A stretch of DNA of 64,000 nucleotides from positions 3,596,001 to 3,660,000 of the forward strand of contig JAOVFP010000003.1 in the NCBI GenBank assembly GCA_025738555.1, read 5' to 3'. The notes beneath the pieces were generated by a model that saw only the letters and a list, made by a program, of their open reading frames with translations, was not told the origin of the DNA and searched no databases. Made by a program: the position numbers and the translations under genes. This stretch comes from Cyathus striatus. Lineage: Eukaryota; Basidiomycota; Agaricomycetes; Agaricales; Nidulariaceae. Below, piece after piece: positions 11,875 through 23,800 of this stretch. The stretch's first letter is position 1, and each line of letters starts with the position of its first letter.

Positions 11875-11902
11875 GATTCCCCTCGACGGACTTTTCACTG
11901 GG
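11875..11902 (-). repeat. Right terminal inverted repeat
   Basis: Exact reverse complement of 2957-2984, followed at 11903-11909 by the TTTGAAA target duplication. Just inside are several CTCGAG/CTCGAA steps (about 11725-11810) resembling the TCGAG-rich left subterminal region. Confidence 0.85.
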
Positions 11903-11909
11903 TTTGAAA

Positions 11910-12717
11910 GCTCACATGCGCTCATACTACATGGCTGGCTGATCGATGTTGGCATCGACATGATCCAGGCGACTCAACATTTTGTTTCCATTACGTAATA
12001 AAAGCAATTAGTTGCACGACCGTTAGCTACGCGCGCGTGCCCATTCAGTTCTTCGACGACTCTTCAACCAATCTTTAATTCCGTTTTGACCTTCGAATAG
12101 CACTTAAGTCTCAAACATTTGTTATCCATTCAATTAACGAAATAAACCTGTTTTCTTTGACTAAGCGTGAGTTTGTGAGAGAGAATAAGTAGGACCGGTG
12201 TGCATTCGATGTTCTATTAAGTTGTCAGACTTATCTCCTATGTATTAATGTGCGCTTCTCGCATGAATTAGGAAAATGGTCACACCTGTCTTCGTCTTAC
12301 TTATCTTTCATCAATCAGTGTGCGCGTCTCTCGCCCGTTTTACACGGTGTTCTCACATTTGACATCTTCCATGTCACTGCCCTTTAATTATCAGATTTGA
12401 GCGAGGAAGCAACACCTGTAGTAAGTCTTCTATTGGTTCTTCCACTGGTCTCGTGGTCATTCCACATTGGCGTTCATAATATTTATAGCACGCATGTGTG
12501 ATAAATCGAGGACCACGCTGTACAATTGCCGAACAGACAAGAAGATCTACAGGCATGCTATTAATGTCCTCTATGATTATCAGCGCGTGATGCAGGCCTG
12601 TGCATGGGTTTAAAATGATAGCATAGCAACATCGACATGTTTCTTCCCCCCCTCTCTTTGTGAACCTCAACATCCTAAGCTCGTACCTACAAACTCGACT
12701 ATAAGTGATTCGAACCA
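11910..12717. other. Gene-free flank and presumed promoter side of the NLR gene
   Basis: About 800 bp with ordinary CpG content (for example ACGCGCGCGTGC at about 12030). I see no convincing coding frame; short open frames on the minus strand at 12374-12718 have no family features. This is the last CpG-rich stretch before the CpG-poor region that starts with the gene at 12718. Confidence 0.5.
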
Positions 12718-15700
12718 ATGGCTACCGTATCTGCATCAAGCACTGAAATGCTCAAAAATGTACATAATCCAACCATTCAAAATTCAAACATCACTGCTGC
12801 TGGTCGAGATGTTATTACCAATATTAATGATGGGGGTGCAAATGAAATTGTGCTCAAGCTTGGTTTACTAAAGCCAGTATCTCATGATCATTATTATGTT
12901 CCTCGCTGTATGGAAGGCACCAGAAAGAGCATGTTTGACAATATGGATAAATGGCTTCTTGACTTTGGTATGTATAATCTGTAATACTAAACTTTAATCA
13001 TATATTGAACTATTCTCACTATTAGACGAGTCAACACCAAATATAATGTGGATTACTGGGTATCCTGGAAGTGGGAAATCAGCTATTGCATCTAGTTGGG
13101 TTTCCAAGCTCTCTGGGACTCAAAGACTCTGTGGCTACCACTTTTTCAAAAGGGATGATGCAGTTCTTGGTGATCCCTGCACTATTTGGCGAACAATAGC
13201 AGCAAATATAGCCTCTAAACACACATTGATTGCTGAAGCAATGGCAAAAAAGTTGGATAATACTTTTAGAATTCAAGATATTAAATGGCACTTTGATAAT
13301 CTTATTTCCACAAGCTTCATTCAATATCTGAATCAACTTCACAATCCAGTGGTTATTGTTGATGATTAGATGAATGCAGGGCTTCAGATGATAAGCATAT
13401 TTTCATGAACACATTATCCTCTTGGTCAAAATTGTCAAAAAGGTGTAAACTTATAATTACTGGAAGGTCTGGTTCAAAGCCAATAGGGCTGGAAAATGGC
13501 AAAATATGCATTGATTATGAGTTAGAAATTGATTCAAGTCCAGGATCAAAAATTAACAGTGATATTATATTTTATATACAAAGAAAATTTGAAGAATCTT
13601 ACTCTTGGCTGAACTGGAAACCAAGTGATGAGGCTTTGAATGCAATGGCAACAAAAGCTTCTGGATTGTTTATTTGGGCCTACACAGCTGTTAAATTTAT
13701 TATTTCAGATCAACAAGGCTTGATATCTCCAAAGAAAAAGATGAGAAAAATTATGGAAAATCAAGAAGAGAGTACAGTGTCAGACATTGATAATTTGTAT
13801 ATTCAAATTCTGAAAATATCATTTGAAGCTTGGAGTGAGATAGACAAACTAACTGCTCAGAATGTTTTGGGGTTAATAATACTTGCAAAAGTTTCATTAA
13901 CTGTAAATGATATATACCACTTCATTTGTGAAGGTGAAGATGAAGATCTTGAAGATGATATTCAAGTAATTCTGAAATGTTTACAGCCTGTAGTATCTGC
14001 AAATAATGGAAATGTGGCTACAAGGCATTTGTCATTTGTTGAATTCTTAACAGATGGATCAGTACAAAGTTAACAAAACAACATACAACATTAAACTGCA
14101 AATAAAAATATATAAAATTTTAAATAAAGAACTAAAGTTCAACATTTGTAATTTAGAAACATCATATAAAAAAAATCAAGACATGGAAAATTTATCTGAA
14201 AGGATCCAGGATTGCATACCAAGTCATTTGCAGTACTGTTGCATTTATTGGCTTTCACATGAAATGAACATTAAATGTCTAGAATATAAAACAGAAAGAA
14301 TAGAGGAGAAAATAGAATTTTTATATAAAAAATTTCTATATTGGCTTGAAGTCATGAATTTACTAAATGAAATACCTAAGGCTTTGGGTCTACTTAAAGA
14401 ATTGAAAGATTGTCAAAATGTAAGTACAATAAAAACTAGCTTGGATTAGACACTGAATTAAATATATATAGCATGAGAAAATATTTGAAGAATTTATTAA
14501 TGAAGCAATTCAATTTATATTACATTTCAATGTTCCAATAACAACAAGTGCACCACATATTTATCTTTCAGCATTGCCATTTACTCCGAAAAAATCAGTT
14601 ATTTATGATAAATATCATAAAATATTTGAAAATACTATTTTCAGACAGAGTGACATGAAAGAAGATTGGAGATATCAAGGAAGTGAAGTTTACCACCATA
14701 CATCACTAGTGATGAGTTTGGCTATTTCTTCCAATGGAAAGCAAATTAGTGTTGGATACCTAAATTACACAGTTAGTATATGGGACATAAGAACTGGAAA
14801 AAAGATAGCTGGCCCATTTGAAGGTCACACAAATTATGTCACATCAGTAGCATTTTCTCCAGATGGAAATCAAGTGGTATCAGGCTCATATGATCAAACT
14901 GTGAGAATATGGGATGTGGAGAGTGGAACAATTGCTGCTGGTCCATTTAAAGGTCACACAAATTGCATCACATCAGTAGCATTTTCTCCAGATGGAAAGC
15001 AAGTGGTATCAGGCTCATATGATCAAACTGTGAGAATATGGGATGTGGAGAGTGGAACAATTGCTGCTGGTCCATTTGAAGGTCACACAGATAAGGTCAC
15101 ATCAGTAGCATTTTCTCCAGATGGAAAGCAAGTGGTATCAGGCTCAGATGATCAAACTGTGAGAATATGGGATGTGGAGAGTGGAACAATTGCTGCTGGT
15201 CCATTTAAAGGTCACACAAATTGCATCACATCAGTAGCATTTTCTCCAGATGGAAAGCAAGTGGTATCAGGCTCAGATGATCAAACTGTGAGAATATGGG
15301 ATGTGGAGAGTGGAACAACTGCTGCTGGTCCATTTGAAGGTCACACAAGTAGAGTCACATCAGTAGCATTTTCTCCAGATGGAAAGCAAGTGGTATCAGG
15401 CTCAGATGATCAAACTGTGAGAATATGGGATGTGGAGAGTGGAACAATTGCTGCTGGTCCATTTAATGGTCACACAAATTGCATCACATCAGTAGCATTT
15501 TCTTCAGATGGAAAGCAAGTGGTATCAGGCTCATATGATCAAACTGTGAGAATATGGGATGTGGAGAGTGGAACAATTGCTGCTGGTCCATTTGAAGGTC
15601 ACACATCTTCAGTCACATCAGTAGCATTTTCTCCAGATGGAAAGAAAATGGTATCATGCTCATATGATGATACTGTGAGAATATGGACTATGGAGAGTGG

Positions 15701-16115
15701 AACAATTACTGCAGATCCCTTTGAAGATTGCACAAATTCAGTTACATCAGTTGCACTTATACCATATGCACAGCAAATGGTGCCAGGCTTGCAGAATATT
15801 AGAAAGTTACAATTAACATTAGGTGTGTAATCTTTGTGGTCAATAGCTATAATTTGTTAAAATATCAGTTATGCAGGTCATCTTAGCAATTTACTTTCCC
15901 TTGGAGGCCCTTCAATTTATACTTCATGTTATAGAAATGGCTGGACTACAGATAAGACAGGCAATTTACTTTTCTGGGTTCCTGACTATTTAAGGTCTGG
16001 TTTATGTGACTTTGAAACCATTTTGATTATAGGTCCACACATTTCATGCAGGTTAGATCTTTCAAAATTTCATCATGGGTCATATTGGATATGTTGTATT
16101 ACTTCCTCTTTGTAA
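12718..16115 (+). pseudogene. NACHT-WD40 NLR-type protein, two frameshifts
   Basis: Fungal NLR of the STAND class: an NTP-switch domain plus WD40 sensor repeats. Exon 1 (12718-12970) gives a short N-terminus with ITAAGRDVITNI, then the usual linker (VPRCMEGTRKSMFDNMDKWL). After an intron ending at 13025 comes the P-loop GYPGSGKS. At about 13366 one base is missing exactly in the Walker B box: the frame reads VVIVDD then stop, while the next frame resumes with the expected Asp-Glu-Cys. A second frame change at about 14052 follows SFVEFLTD. An intron at about 14419-14467 (GTAAGT...TATAG) leads to SAPHIYLSALP. Eight WD repeats plus a degenerate ninth run from about 14695 to 15790. After a further intron a final exon holds the family C-terminus (TGNLLFWVPDYL, LDLSKFHHGSYW), stopping at 16113-16115. 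Apart from the two indels the gene is full length, so the loss may be recent or a sequence error. Confidence 0.85.
14817..15720 (+). repeat. Seven near-identical 129-bp WD40 repeat units
   Basis: Units start at about 14817, 14946, 15075, 15204, 15333, 15462 and 15591, each 129 bp or 43 codons (GHT..VTSVAFSPDGKQVVSG core). Differences are concentrated in a few codons: E/K/N before GHT, the three residues after GHT (NYV, NCI, DKV, SRV, SSV) and Y/D before DQTVRIW. The flanking first, eighth and ninth repeats are much more diverged. This is the pattern of concerted evolution with variation at binding-surface positions known in HET-D/HET-E-type NLRs. Confidence 0.9.
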
Positions 16116-16318
16116 TATGTTTTCTCAACTGTGTTTAGTAGCACATTTTAGCAATATGTAGTACTCTCCTTATTTTTTATGTGAATTCATTTCAATAACA
16201 TGTTGACTTCACCTATTTTATTGATTTATTAGAATTACCACTTTATGTAAAAGTATGGTAAGAATAAGAGGAAATCACACCAATATTGTGATTCTCATAT
16301 TTAATAATACATTCATAT

Positions 16319-16483
16319 TCCCACTACCTTTTAAGGTAGTTGGGTATTGGGGACCACTGGATTACCATAAAAGTCAATTTGTGGATTGCAGTCAGGATCT
16401 CACTTTCTGGCAATATGATTGGTTGAAGCCTGTTTATACTCCATGATTGGTTGGTCAATTGATCACTTGTGACATTCTGTGAC
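16319..16483 (+). repeat. ~165-bp direct repeat, copy 1
   Basis: Starts with the near-palindrome CCCACTACCTTTTAAGGTAG and continues through GGATCTCACTTTCTGGCAAT to TGATCACTTGTGACATT. A diverged copy lies at 17397-17565, about 1,078 bp away in the same orientation. The sequence around it (16116-17239) is decayed, with no gene I can support. Confidence 0.7.
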
Positions 16484-17239
16484 ACAGGGCAATTGTCAAT
16501 ATTGATTTTCTCTTATTTAGTTTACTTACTGAGTACTAACTACCTTCTGCTTCTTTCCTATCTCATGTCATATTGCCCACCTCAACTCCCCACCTCAACA
16601 AACCCCACAACCTCAACAATAAGTTCCCTGAGTCCCCCTTTCATCCTGTCATTCCCTCCCCCACATGTCATTGACCTCCTATCACAGCAGTACCATCAAT
16701 ATCTTTACCCCTGTCCCACCCTACAAATGCTATGCTGTCCTGGGGTAAACCTGCCCCCAGACCATCTCCACACTGCTTTGGTTGTCTCCAGCTCTCACTC
16801 CCCACCAAGCCTGTGGCTCTGAAGTATTTGTAATTGTGTGTATGAATATTACACCTTCTGGGATGAGGATATTTGGTTTGTGGGCAGGAGGATTATCTAA
16901 AGCACTACTGCTGACAGATCAATTGAAATACACCACATGATTGATTCCATACACCTTGTGGGCCTGTGGCTGGTCTGCAAAAGGGTCTCTGTTGTTTGCA
17001 GCAGCCTTCTAGATACTGTGAGCACTGTGTACTTATGTCAAGACCTCAATCTCACTTTTTAATATGTTTACAAATGGGAGATGCCAAGTACCAAACAGCT
17101 GGCAGGACTGGACAGTCAACCAAGGAATACTGTGTGGTGGCCTAGCAAATCAGTATGAGCCTACACCTCAGAACAGAATGGGTACTGTAACTTATTGCTG
17201 GGGGGATGAGCATAGTGGATAGGGTAGGGTAGGGTCTAT

Positions 17240-17356
17240 GCTAGCAAAGACATTATTGGGTGTGCTGTGACAGGAGCTGGAAAGACTTTGTCATTTTGGA
17301 TCCCACTGCTTATAGCAATAGAAGATGGACTAGACAAGATGACAACATCAGGAAAA
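17240..17356 (+). pseudogene. RecQ-type DNA helicase, N-terminal fragment with Walker A
   Basis: An open stretch reads KDIIGCAVTGAGKTLSFWIP followed by LLIAIEDGLDKMTT. AVTGAGKT is motif I of the RecQ/DEAD helicases that are common as repeated genes in mushroom genomes. It ends abruptly before the direct repeat at 17397, and motifs Ia-VI are absent here. It is not continuous with the C-terminal helicase pieces at 37087, which lack motif I. Remnant only. Confidence 0.65.
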
Positions 17357-17396
17357 ACTGAGATTCATAATTTATGCTAGTTAGTCCCAATTATTC

Positions 17397-17565
17397 CCAC
17401 TACCTTTTAAGGTAGTTGGGTTATAGGGTCCTTTGGATTTCCCTATAAGGCAATTTGTGGATCGTGGTCGGGATCTCACTTTCTGGCAATATGATTGGCC
17501 GAACACTTTTTACACTGTGTGATTGGCTGACTTACAGATTGCCTGATCACTTGTGACATTTTGTG
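17397..17565 (+). repeat. ~165-bp direct repeat, copy 2
   Basis: Diverged copy of 16319-16483, again opening with CCCACTACCTTTTAAGGTAG. The pair could be LTR remnants or two copies of a small element. The following 17566-19050 contains no gene I recognise; only decayed, C/T-rich frames are seen. Confidence 0.7.
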
Positions 17566-19056
17566 ATGGATGGCTGACGAAGCACCTGTAAGTATTGACC
17601 AATTGATTGCTATGTAGTTCAGATTTCTATTTCAATGCTGATCTCCACTCAAAGCACCCTCCTTCAGCTGTGCTCCATTCTCAGTCACCTCCTTGTATAT
17701 CGAGAAACATACTCGCTTTCCCCTGGAACGTTCAGTCTGGATCAGTGGGATGTGGAGAAAGTGGGTGAATGAGGGGGTTAAGAAGGGATAGCGATTTGTC
17801 ACTGAGGACCAGTTCGTGGATCATATTATGCCTCCTTGTATTCCTCATATCACCACCAAATAGCACTTTCAATGAGGAAGAATCAATTGTAAGGAGAGTC
17901 TCTTGATGCTTTGGAGGAACATGAACAGCTGGAGAAGATGGATGGAAGGGAGAAGACAGATAAGGAGGAACACATAGGGCTGATTAGTACTGGGGCAAAG
18001 GGGGGTCACACTGCAACTTGCAGCCACAGTTAACATCTCTATCTGCCATGCAATGTACACTTTCCCCACTAGCTCCTGGGCTGTGTCTCCACATCTGATC
18101 TCTCCATCGCATACGCAGGTTGTGTTCTCTCTAGAAGTGACATTATTTCCTTATGTATCGCCCATGCCTACTCGCACTGCATTTTGCATGCCTCCCTTGA
18201 GTTACCTCCAACTATCATATCTTTGCCAGTAGCTGGCTCTTTCCACTCATCTCATTTGACCTTTTCTTCTCAAGCTGACATGTACGGCCCAACTACTCCA
18301 TGCTCTTGCCATGCTCAATCGTTTTAGTGCTTCGATTGCAATCATCACCTGAGTCTTTTCAATTGCATGAACATGGAATCGTATCCCTCCCTTCTAATGT
18401 TTAAGATCTCAAATCAACCCTTCACCTTACCGCCTCTCAATCACACAACATTGAATATGAACTGCTGGGTGTTCAGTTGTTAACTACCTTGCACCTCACT
18501 CAGTGGTATATGCTGGCCCTAATTTATACCGACCCTATCTTTACAGGCACAAGCTGAAGCAGTTCTCTAGAGTTTGCAAATGTATTCTGTGCTTAGGATA
18601 CTTTTGTGCCTGTTGAACATTGCAATTCTGTGGTTAGTTGTTGGGTTTCGCATGGGGCTTGGGAGGGAGCATTTGAGGCATTTGAGTTCTGTTTCGGGAT
18701 CAAAGGCTAGCAAACAGTCTGCATGTTCTGCATATCAGACGTCTTTCCTACCCCCTTCCCTGCTGATGCTGCCTCAGTAACTTCGACCACTTCAACTTCA
18801 ACTGTACTCACTCAGTATTTCTGTCAAACACTTAAACTTCGATGGCAAATAGGCTGTTAAAACATATATTAGTTTAGTGAATTGTCAGGATCTTGTTTGC
18901 TATCTCATGCAGAATGATAATCATAGAGTGTATACAGCCTATACAGGTAATCAACATGTGTCTTTGATAGTATGGACCATCTGAATAGCCCATCGACAAA
19001 CACACCTCTACTACTTGGTAGTTTGGAGTTCCTTTTCAATATCTTAACTTTATACA

Positions 19057-20294
19057 GTCGAGGACAATCAAAGGCAACAAATTTTATAACTCAGCCGCAT
19101 GATTTTTTAGGGAAAAACCAACTTGATATTCGAATCCAGCAGCCTCAAATACATTAGAAAAGACACTTTATAAGTTTTTCCCACGATATTTCAAGGTGGC
19201 CAAATTTTTCAGACAAAAAAATGATTTGTGTGTACCTCTTTGGACACCTTTAGGTAAGTCTGTGACTATCTCTACCATCAATCTACTGTGATCAATCACT
19301 TTCATACCCTCCATTGCCACATTACACACTCCTCTATGCTGCTTCTGACATTGTACTGCTCTGTAGAACATGTTCTCCAGTTTGAAACATTTATTATATT
19401 TGTAGTAGACATGTTTTAATACAATAATTTATAAGCACTTACCAAAATTGACCAGTTAGATCATTCACATGAAAACAGCATCAATCATGGAATAAAGGAA
19501 TGATCTCTCACTCTCCAAGAAGAAGAGTAGGCTCCACTTGTAATAATTCTGGCCCTATATATTGAGCTGTTGGTGCTTGGAATTTCTTCATCATTAGCAA
19601 AAAGACTTTATCTCTATAATAAACCACATCTATCTCCCAGTTCACTTCCAGACTATCTAGTGTAATTGAATCTTCATCCACTGTCTGATCAACTAGGATA
19701 TCAGAATCAATAATTTGAGCACTTGAAGTTGGCAGACTTACATTTGATACATTGGAAGGGCTTGGTGATGCCTGAGACAGATCTCTCAGTCTAAACATAT
19801 TAGGATTATGTTTCTTCAATGGATGATCTCAAGGATGGCTCATACTGTTAGAATGTGTTACATTGTGAACATCCTCTTGCAATGCTTGTCATTTTGTGTT
19901 TAGTGAGTGTGAAAATCAACCAGATAGCAAATATAGCATTTGATCTCACATCATTATTCCTGTTTGTCAGCACAAACCATGTACAGATGCAATTTTTGTT
20001 TCATTTTTTGCTCAACAGCTGTTCAATATAATGGCTTAATACATTGGAATTATTAATAATACATAAAAAGGACTCTATTGGCAATTTTTTCGTGAATAAA
20101 ACGATTTTTTTTACAGTTGGCCAAATTTTTGGGGGTAAAAAAAATCAAATTTCATTTTTAGAAGGAACGGCTCGTAGGATTGTTGTAAAAATTATATCAA
20201 CTGAAAGCTATTTCAAGTATCTTTCATTCCCAAAGAAGTCCGAGGCCAAAAAAAATCATTGATTTTTTTTGTTGACTTTGATTGTCCTCGACTG
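19057..20294. mobile_element. Tc1/mariner-like non-autonomous element
   Basis: Ends CAGTCGAGGACAATCAAAG (left) and CTTTGATTGTCCTCGACTG (right) are exact inverted repeats of 19 bp and extend imperfectly (GGCAACAAA / TTTGTTGAC). TA flanks both ends, the target duplication of Tc1/mariner elements. Length is about 1.24 kb. No DDE transposase frame is visible. A minus-strand frame at 19508-19819 (acidic, Ser-rich, about 100 residues, no clear start) and a smaller one at 19168-19371 are unrecognised. AT-rich GGCCAAATTTTT motifs occur near both ends in direct orientation. Confidence 0.7.
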
Positions 20295-20582
20295 TAGTTC
20301 CAACAGATATTGAAGTGAAAGTTAACTCAATCGTTCAAAGCCACTCGAGTCATGGGTAAATATAACTTAGGTTAGGTGGTAGTGGGCCCTGCCGCTTGCC
20401 GGCCCTATTTCTTTATTCATATAAGCATACCTAATTGTGTTTAATTAGCACTAATTCACAATAACTTAGTCACAATCATTGATTCTTGTAAAGAGATACT
20501 GTTGCCTTAGTATAAAAAATGTATAAATTGTTTTAATGAGGTATAGTTAATGTAGTTATATTCTGGGCATTTGTATTGTCAT

Positions 20583-20720
20583 GAATTATCTCATAATTAT
20601 ATATATATAACTTAATTCCACATTGGGCTTTGGTGTTACATTCACTTATGGTGAATTATTTAGTAATTATATATATTTAACTTAATTCAACTTTGGACTT
20701 CAGTGTTACATCTAATTATG
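20583..20720 (+). repeat. Two-copy 69-bp AT-rich tandem repeat
   Basis: GAATTATCTCATAATTATAT... at 20583 and GAATTATTTAGTAATTATAT... at 20652 are aligned copies, both including AACTTAATTC and GTGTTACAT. They lie in an otherwise gene-free AT-rich interval (20300-20830). Confidence 0.7.
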
Positions 20721-20830
20721 TATAATTACAACTGATTATCAAAGCCATTGAAGATGGGTTTTATCTTAAGTTGTAACTAGCTGCAATTATAGAATAATTA
20801 TTCTCATTTTAAAAGATATTTACATAGGAT

Positions 20831-23800
20831 TTACACAAAAATGTGGTACAGATGTTTGTCAGTAAAACTATTAATAAAGAATGTATCACATAGATCAAGT
20901 ACAGTACTACTTGTCCACTGCACTAGTGCAAAGGAACCAAACTTTGGGAATAGGTGCACACTTCTTTGTATTCTTTCTACTGGAATTATTTCACCCAGTC
21001 TATCCCCATCTTTATCTTTCTTGGGAGATATTTTGTACATTAAATGATTGGGATGAGGTTCATCAGGTATATCACTAAACCACTCAATGTATGCCAAGTG
21101 TTCAGGATTATCAGAGCCATTATGAAATGTTTGTGACCATAACTTTGGTGGAAGTGAAAATATAACTCATACACGTCCAACTTTGAATCCTGTAGAAACA
21201 AAATTTTCAATTGGTTTTAATAATGAAAATGACTTAACATACCTTGTAGTCCTGTGATACTACTTTCAGTGTTGCTTATTGACTCCTTTCAAATAAGTGC
21301 TGTATCAAACTGACCAGGAATGTATGATGTTTTAGTGTGGGATATTGGATGAGCATGAATAGAGTCTGATACTAATATATTGCCAGTATACTGATCAGTT
21401 CTCTGATATTTAATATAGTGCCAGACCCAGTAGTTTTTTAATGGCATATGTACACCCCACAATTCCTTTTTTATTGAACTTGGTAACATATCAGGATGGT
21501 TACATTTGATAACATACTTTGCAAATACATTTCTGAAGTCAATTGCACCATATTCAATTTCAAGTTCATCCAGACTAACTTTATGAGCACTAGGAAACTT
21601 TGACAAATGCATAGTTCTGTCAAGCTCAAGACCAGGGGCTGCCATTCATAAACTTTTGGAACTGGTTTTCCTGATATACACCAAGCAATGTACTGTTCAT
21701 GATGATATATTTTTTCCTTTCTTTCAAGCCATCTTGTCATTTGTTTAAATTCATCCTTGTGATTGCTTGCTCTATATGCATCCTTTGCCAAGTCAATGTG
21801 AAGTTGATCAGTATATTCTGTGTTGTAGTTATCTGTAGTACCAAATAGTTTGATTTTTTTGACATAGTGCTCAGCAAAATGAAGCTTGGGAAGGTTGTAG
21901 TCCTGTCATATTTTAAGCTCAATGAATATATCTCTGTTTTCATGAAAAGACTGTAATGATTGTTCTAGCAAGGTTAAAGTTTTATCAGTGTGGATTGGGT
22001 ATTGTGCTAGATATAAAAAATCAAGCAGTGCACGAACACAACATACAAGTCTAGCAGATAATATCCCATGAGGTAATGGAATATCTATTATTAGCCCCAG
22101 AAGAATTCGTGCAATTTGATCATGTTCTTGACCTGTGACCCTGGACAGGGATGTAATACCCTTCATGAATAATCTTATATTATGATTAGGGGGAAGTCAA
22201 TGACAATGTGCATCAATTTCAGTTTCACCAAATGCCTTAACAATCCATGCTACAAGATGCTTTATAATACCTTGATGAAGTTGATGAAGAATATCTGGTG
22301 AAATTGATTGGTAAATATCCACATATGGAAGATTCTTCCAAAAAGGATCAATTACAGGTTTCACTCGGGATTCTTGGCAAGTTTGTAGAAAGGCTGCAGC
22401 ATTTACATCAAATGAATCAAGCACATCTAAAATGGCATTAAGATCATGATATGAAGATGATACATCTGAATCAAAGTCTTCCAACTCAGGTTTAATAGCA
22501 GGACAAGTTGGGCAATCTCCATAGTATACACAGGTTGTTAAGACCTGCTCTGGATAGTCCCCAATAAATACAGCAAAAGTGGATGCATGCGCCACAGACA
22601 ACCATCAGCAGTAGTCATTTGAAATCCTTTTTCACCAAGTGTCTCCAGTGGTTTTAAGATAGTTGACATACATGCATGATATAGATTGGCAAGCATACAT
22701 CGCCAGGAAGACTTATTGGTAACACCCTCTAGATGTGTAGTTGGTAAATATTCAAGCAATACATATGCCCTTGCTGATGGCTTTCGGCAAATCTCTTTTG
22801 GAATATTTCCAATTGTAAGATAGACAGGATAGGCTGTTTTGTTTCGAAATAAAGTTAGCTGTGTCTTATCAGTTGAAATAATTATTGGAACAATTGTTGA
22901 GCCAGGTGTTTTCACTTCCAGCTGCTTCTACAGTTATGTTATAAAATTTTAGCAATCATTATCATTATGTTAGTTCAAATTCAATCACCTGTTTTTCCCA
23001 CCACCACCTTCCTGTATGCATATCATGATACATTCTAGTTGTTTCACTATCATCTGTGTAGTGCTTTTCAGGTTCAAACACTAGATATGGTGCAAAGTTG
23101 GGATCTCCCAGTAATGCTTTGACACAGTCAATTATATCTCGAAAATAGACATCACAAGTTTCATTTCCAATACAAATCTCCTTCCAAACAAAATGTGGAC
23201 ACCCTGGTAAGTCATCATCAATTCTTTGATTGAGCTCTGAGGAAGAGTGAAAAGAGAGTCCTAGTTTATCAATAACCTAATAAAAGTACTATTATTAGCT
23301 TGGTTATATCACTTTATATTATAGTAAATTACCCCATCAATCTGTATTAACTGGTCAAATGCATTTGAACTTGGACCTTGGAGTTTAGCCCATTTGGCTA
23401 TATCCCATTCTAACTTAGATTTAAAAGGGTGATAATAATTTTTTTCATTGCCAACTTTAGCATGGTACTCATCATTTTGAGTTGTATTATTAGTTGACAC
23501 AACTCTGCCTGCCTTTTTACCAAATTTTTTCACATATGGTGTATTATGCAGTTGTTGTTCAATTCCTCCTCAAATGTGAAATGCTGTATTTATTATATGT
23601 GATTCTGTATCTTCCTCATCAGACTGCATTGACTGTGTGCTAGGATGTGTGCACATGGGTTCCAAAATTGACTCTTCTTCTGTATCCAATATTTCTTCTT
23701 CAAAATTGTCTGTTTCATTAGCCTCATAACTTGATAATATATTGTCATCATGATTTTCATTGCCAGTGTCTTCATTATCAATAGCAAAAACTTGTATAGG

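Larger units (their letters stand above)
2957..11902. mobile_element. Complete Tnp2/CACTA-like DNA transposon, 8,946 bp
   Basis: The ends at 2957-2984 and 11875-11902 are perfect 28-bp inverted repeats beginning CCCAGTGAAAAGTCCGTCGA. The flanks 2950-2956 and 11903-11909 are both TTTGAAA, a 7-bp target duplication. Inside, both genes lie on the minus strand: a four-exon Tnp2-like transposase near the right end and an accessory gene in the middle. A MITE-like insertion (7396-8211) lies between them, and repetitive sequence lies near the left end. Perfect TIRs, an intact TSD and an open transposase indicate a young insertion. Tnp2-type transposases place it in the CMC (CACTA-related) group, but a 7-bp TSD is longer than the 2-3 bp usual for plant CACTA elements. 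Confidence 0.85.

Noticed and set aside
14400..14470. Third frameshift in the NLR gene
   Set aside because: A GTAAGT...TATAG intron of about 49 nt restores the frame, so no break is needed here.
17217..17236. Telomere-like TAGGG repeats
   Set aside because: Only three or four units of GGGTA, not TTAGGG, inside a decayed repeat; too short for an interstitial telomere.
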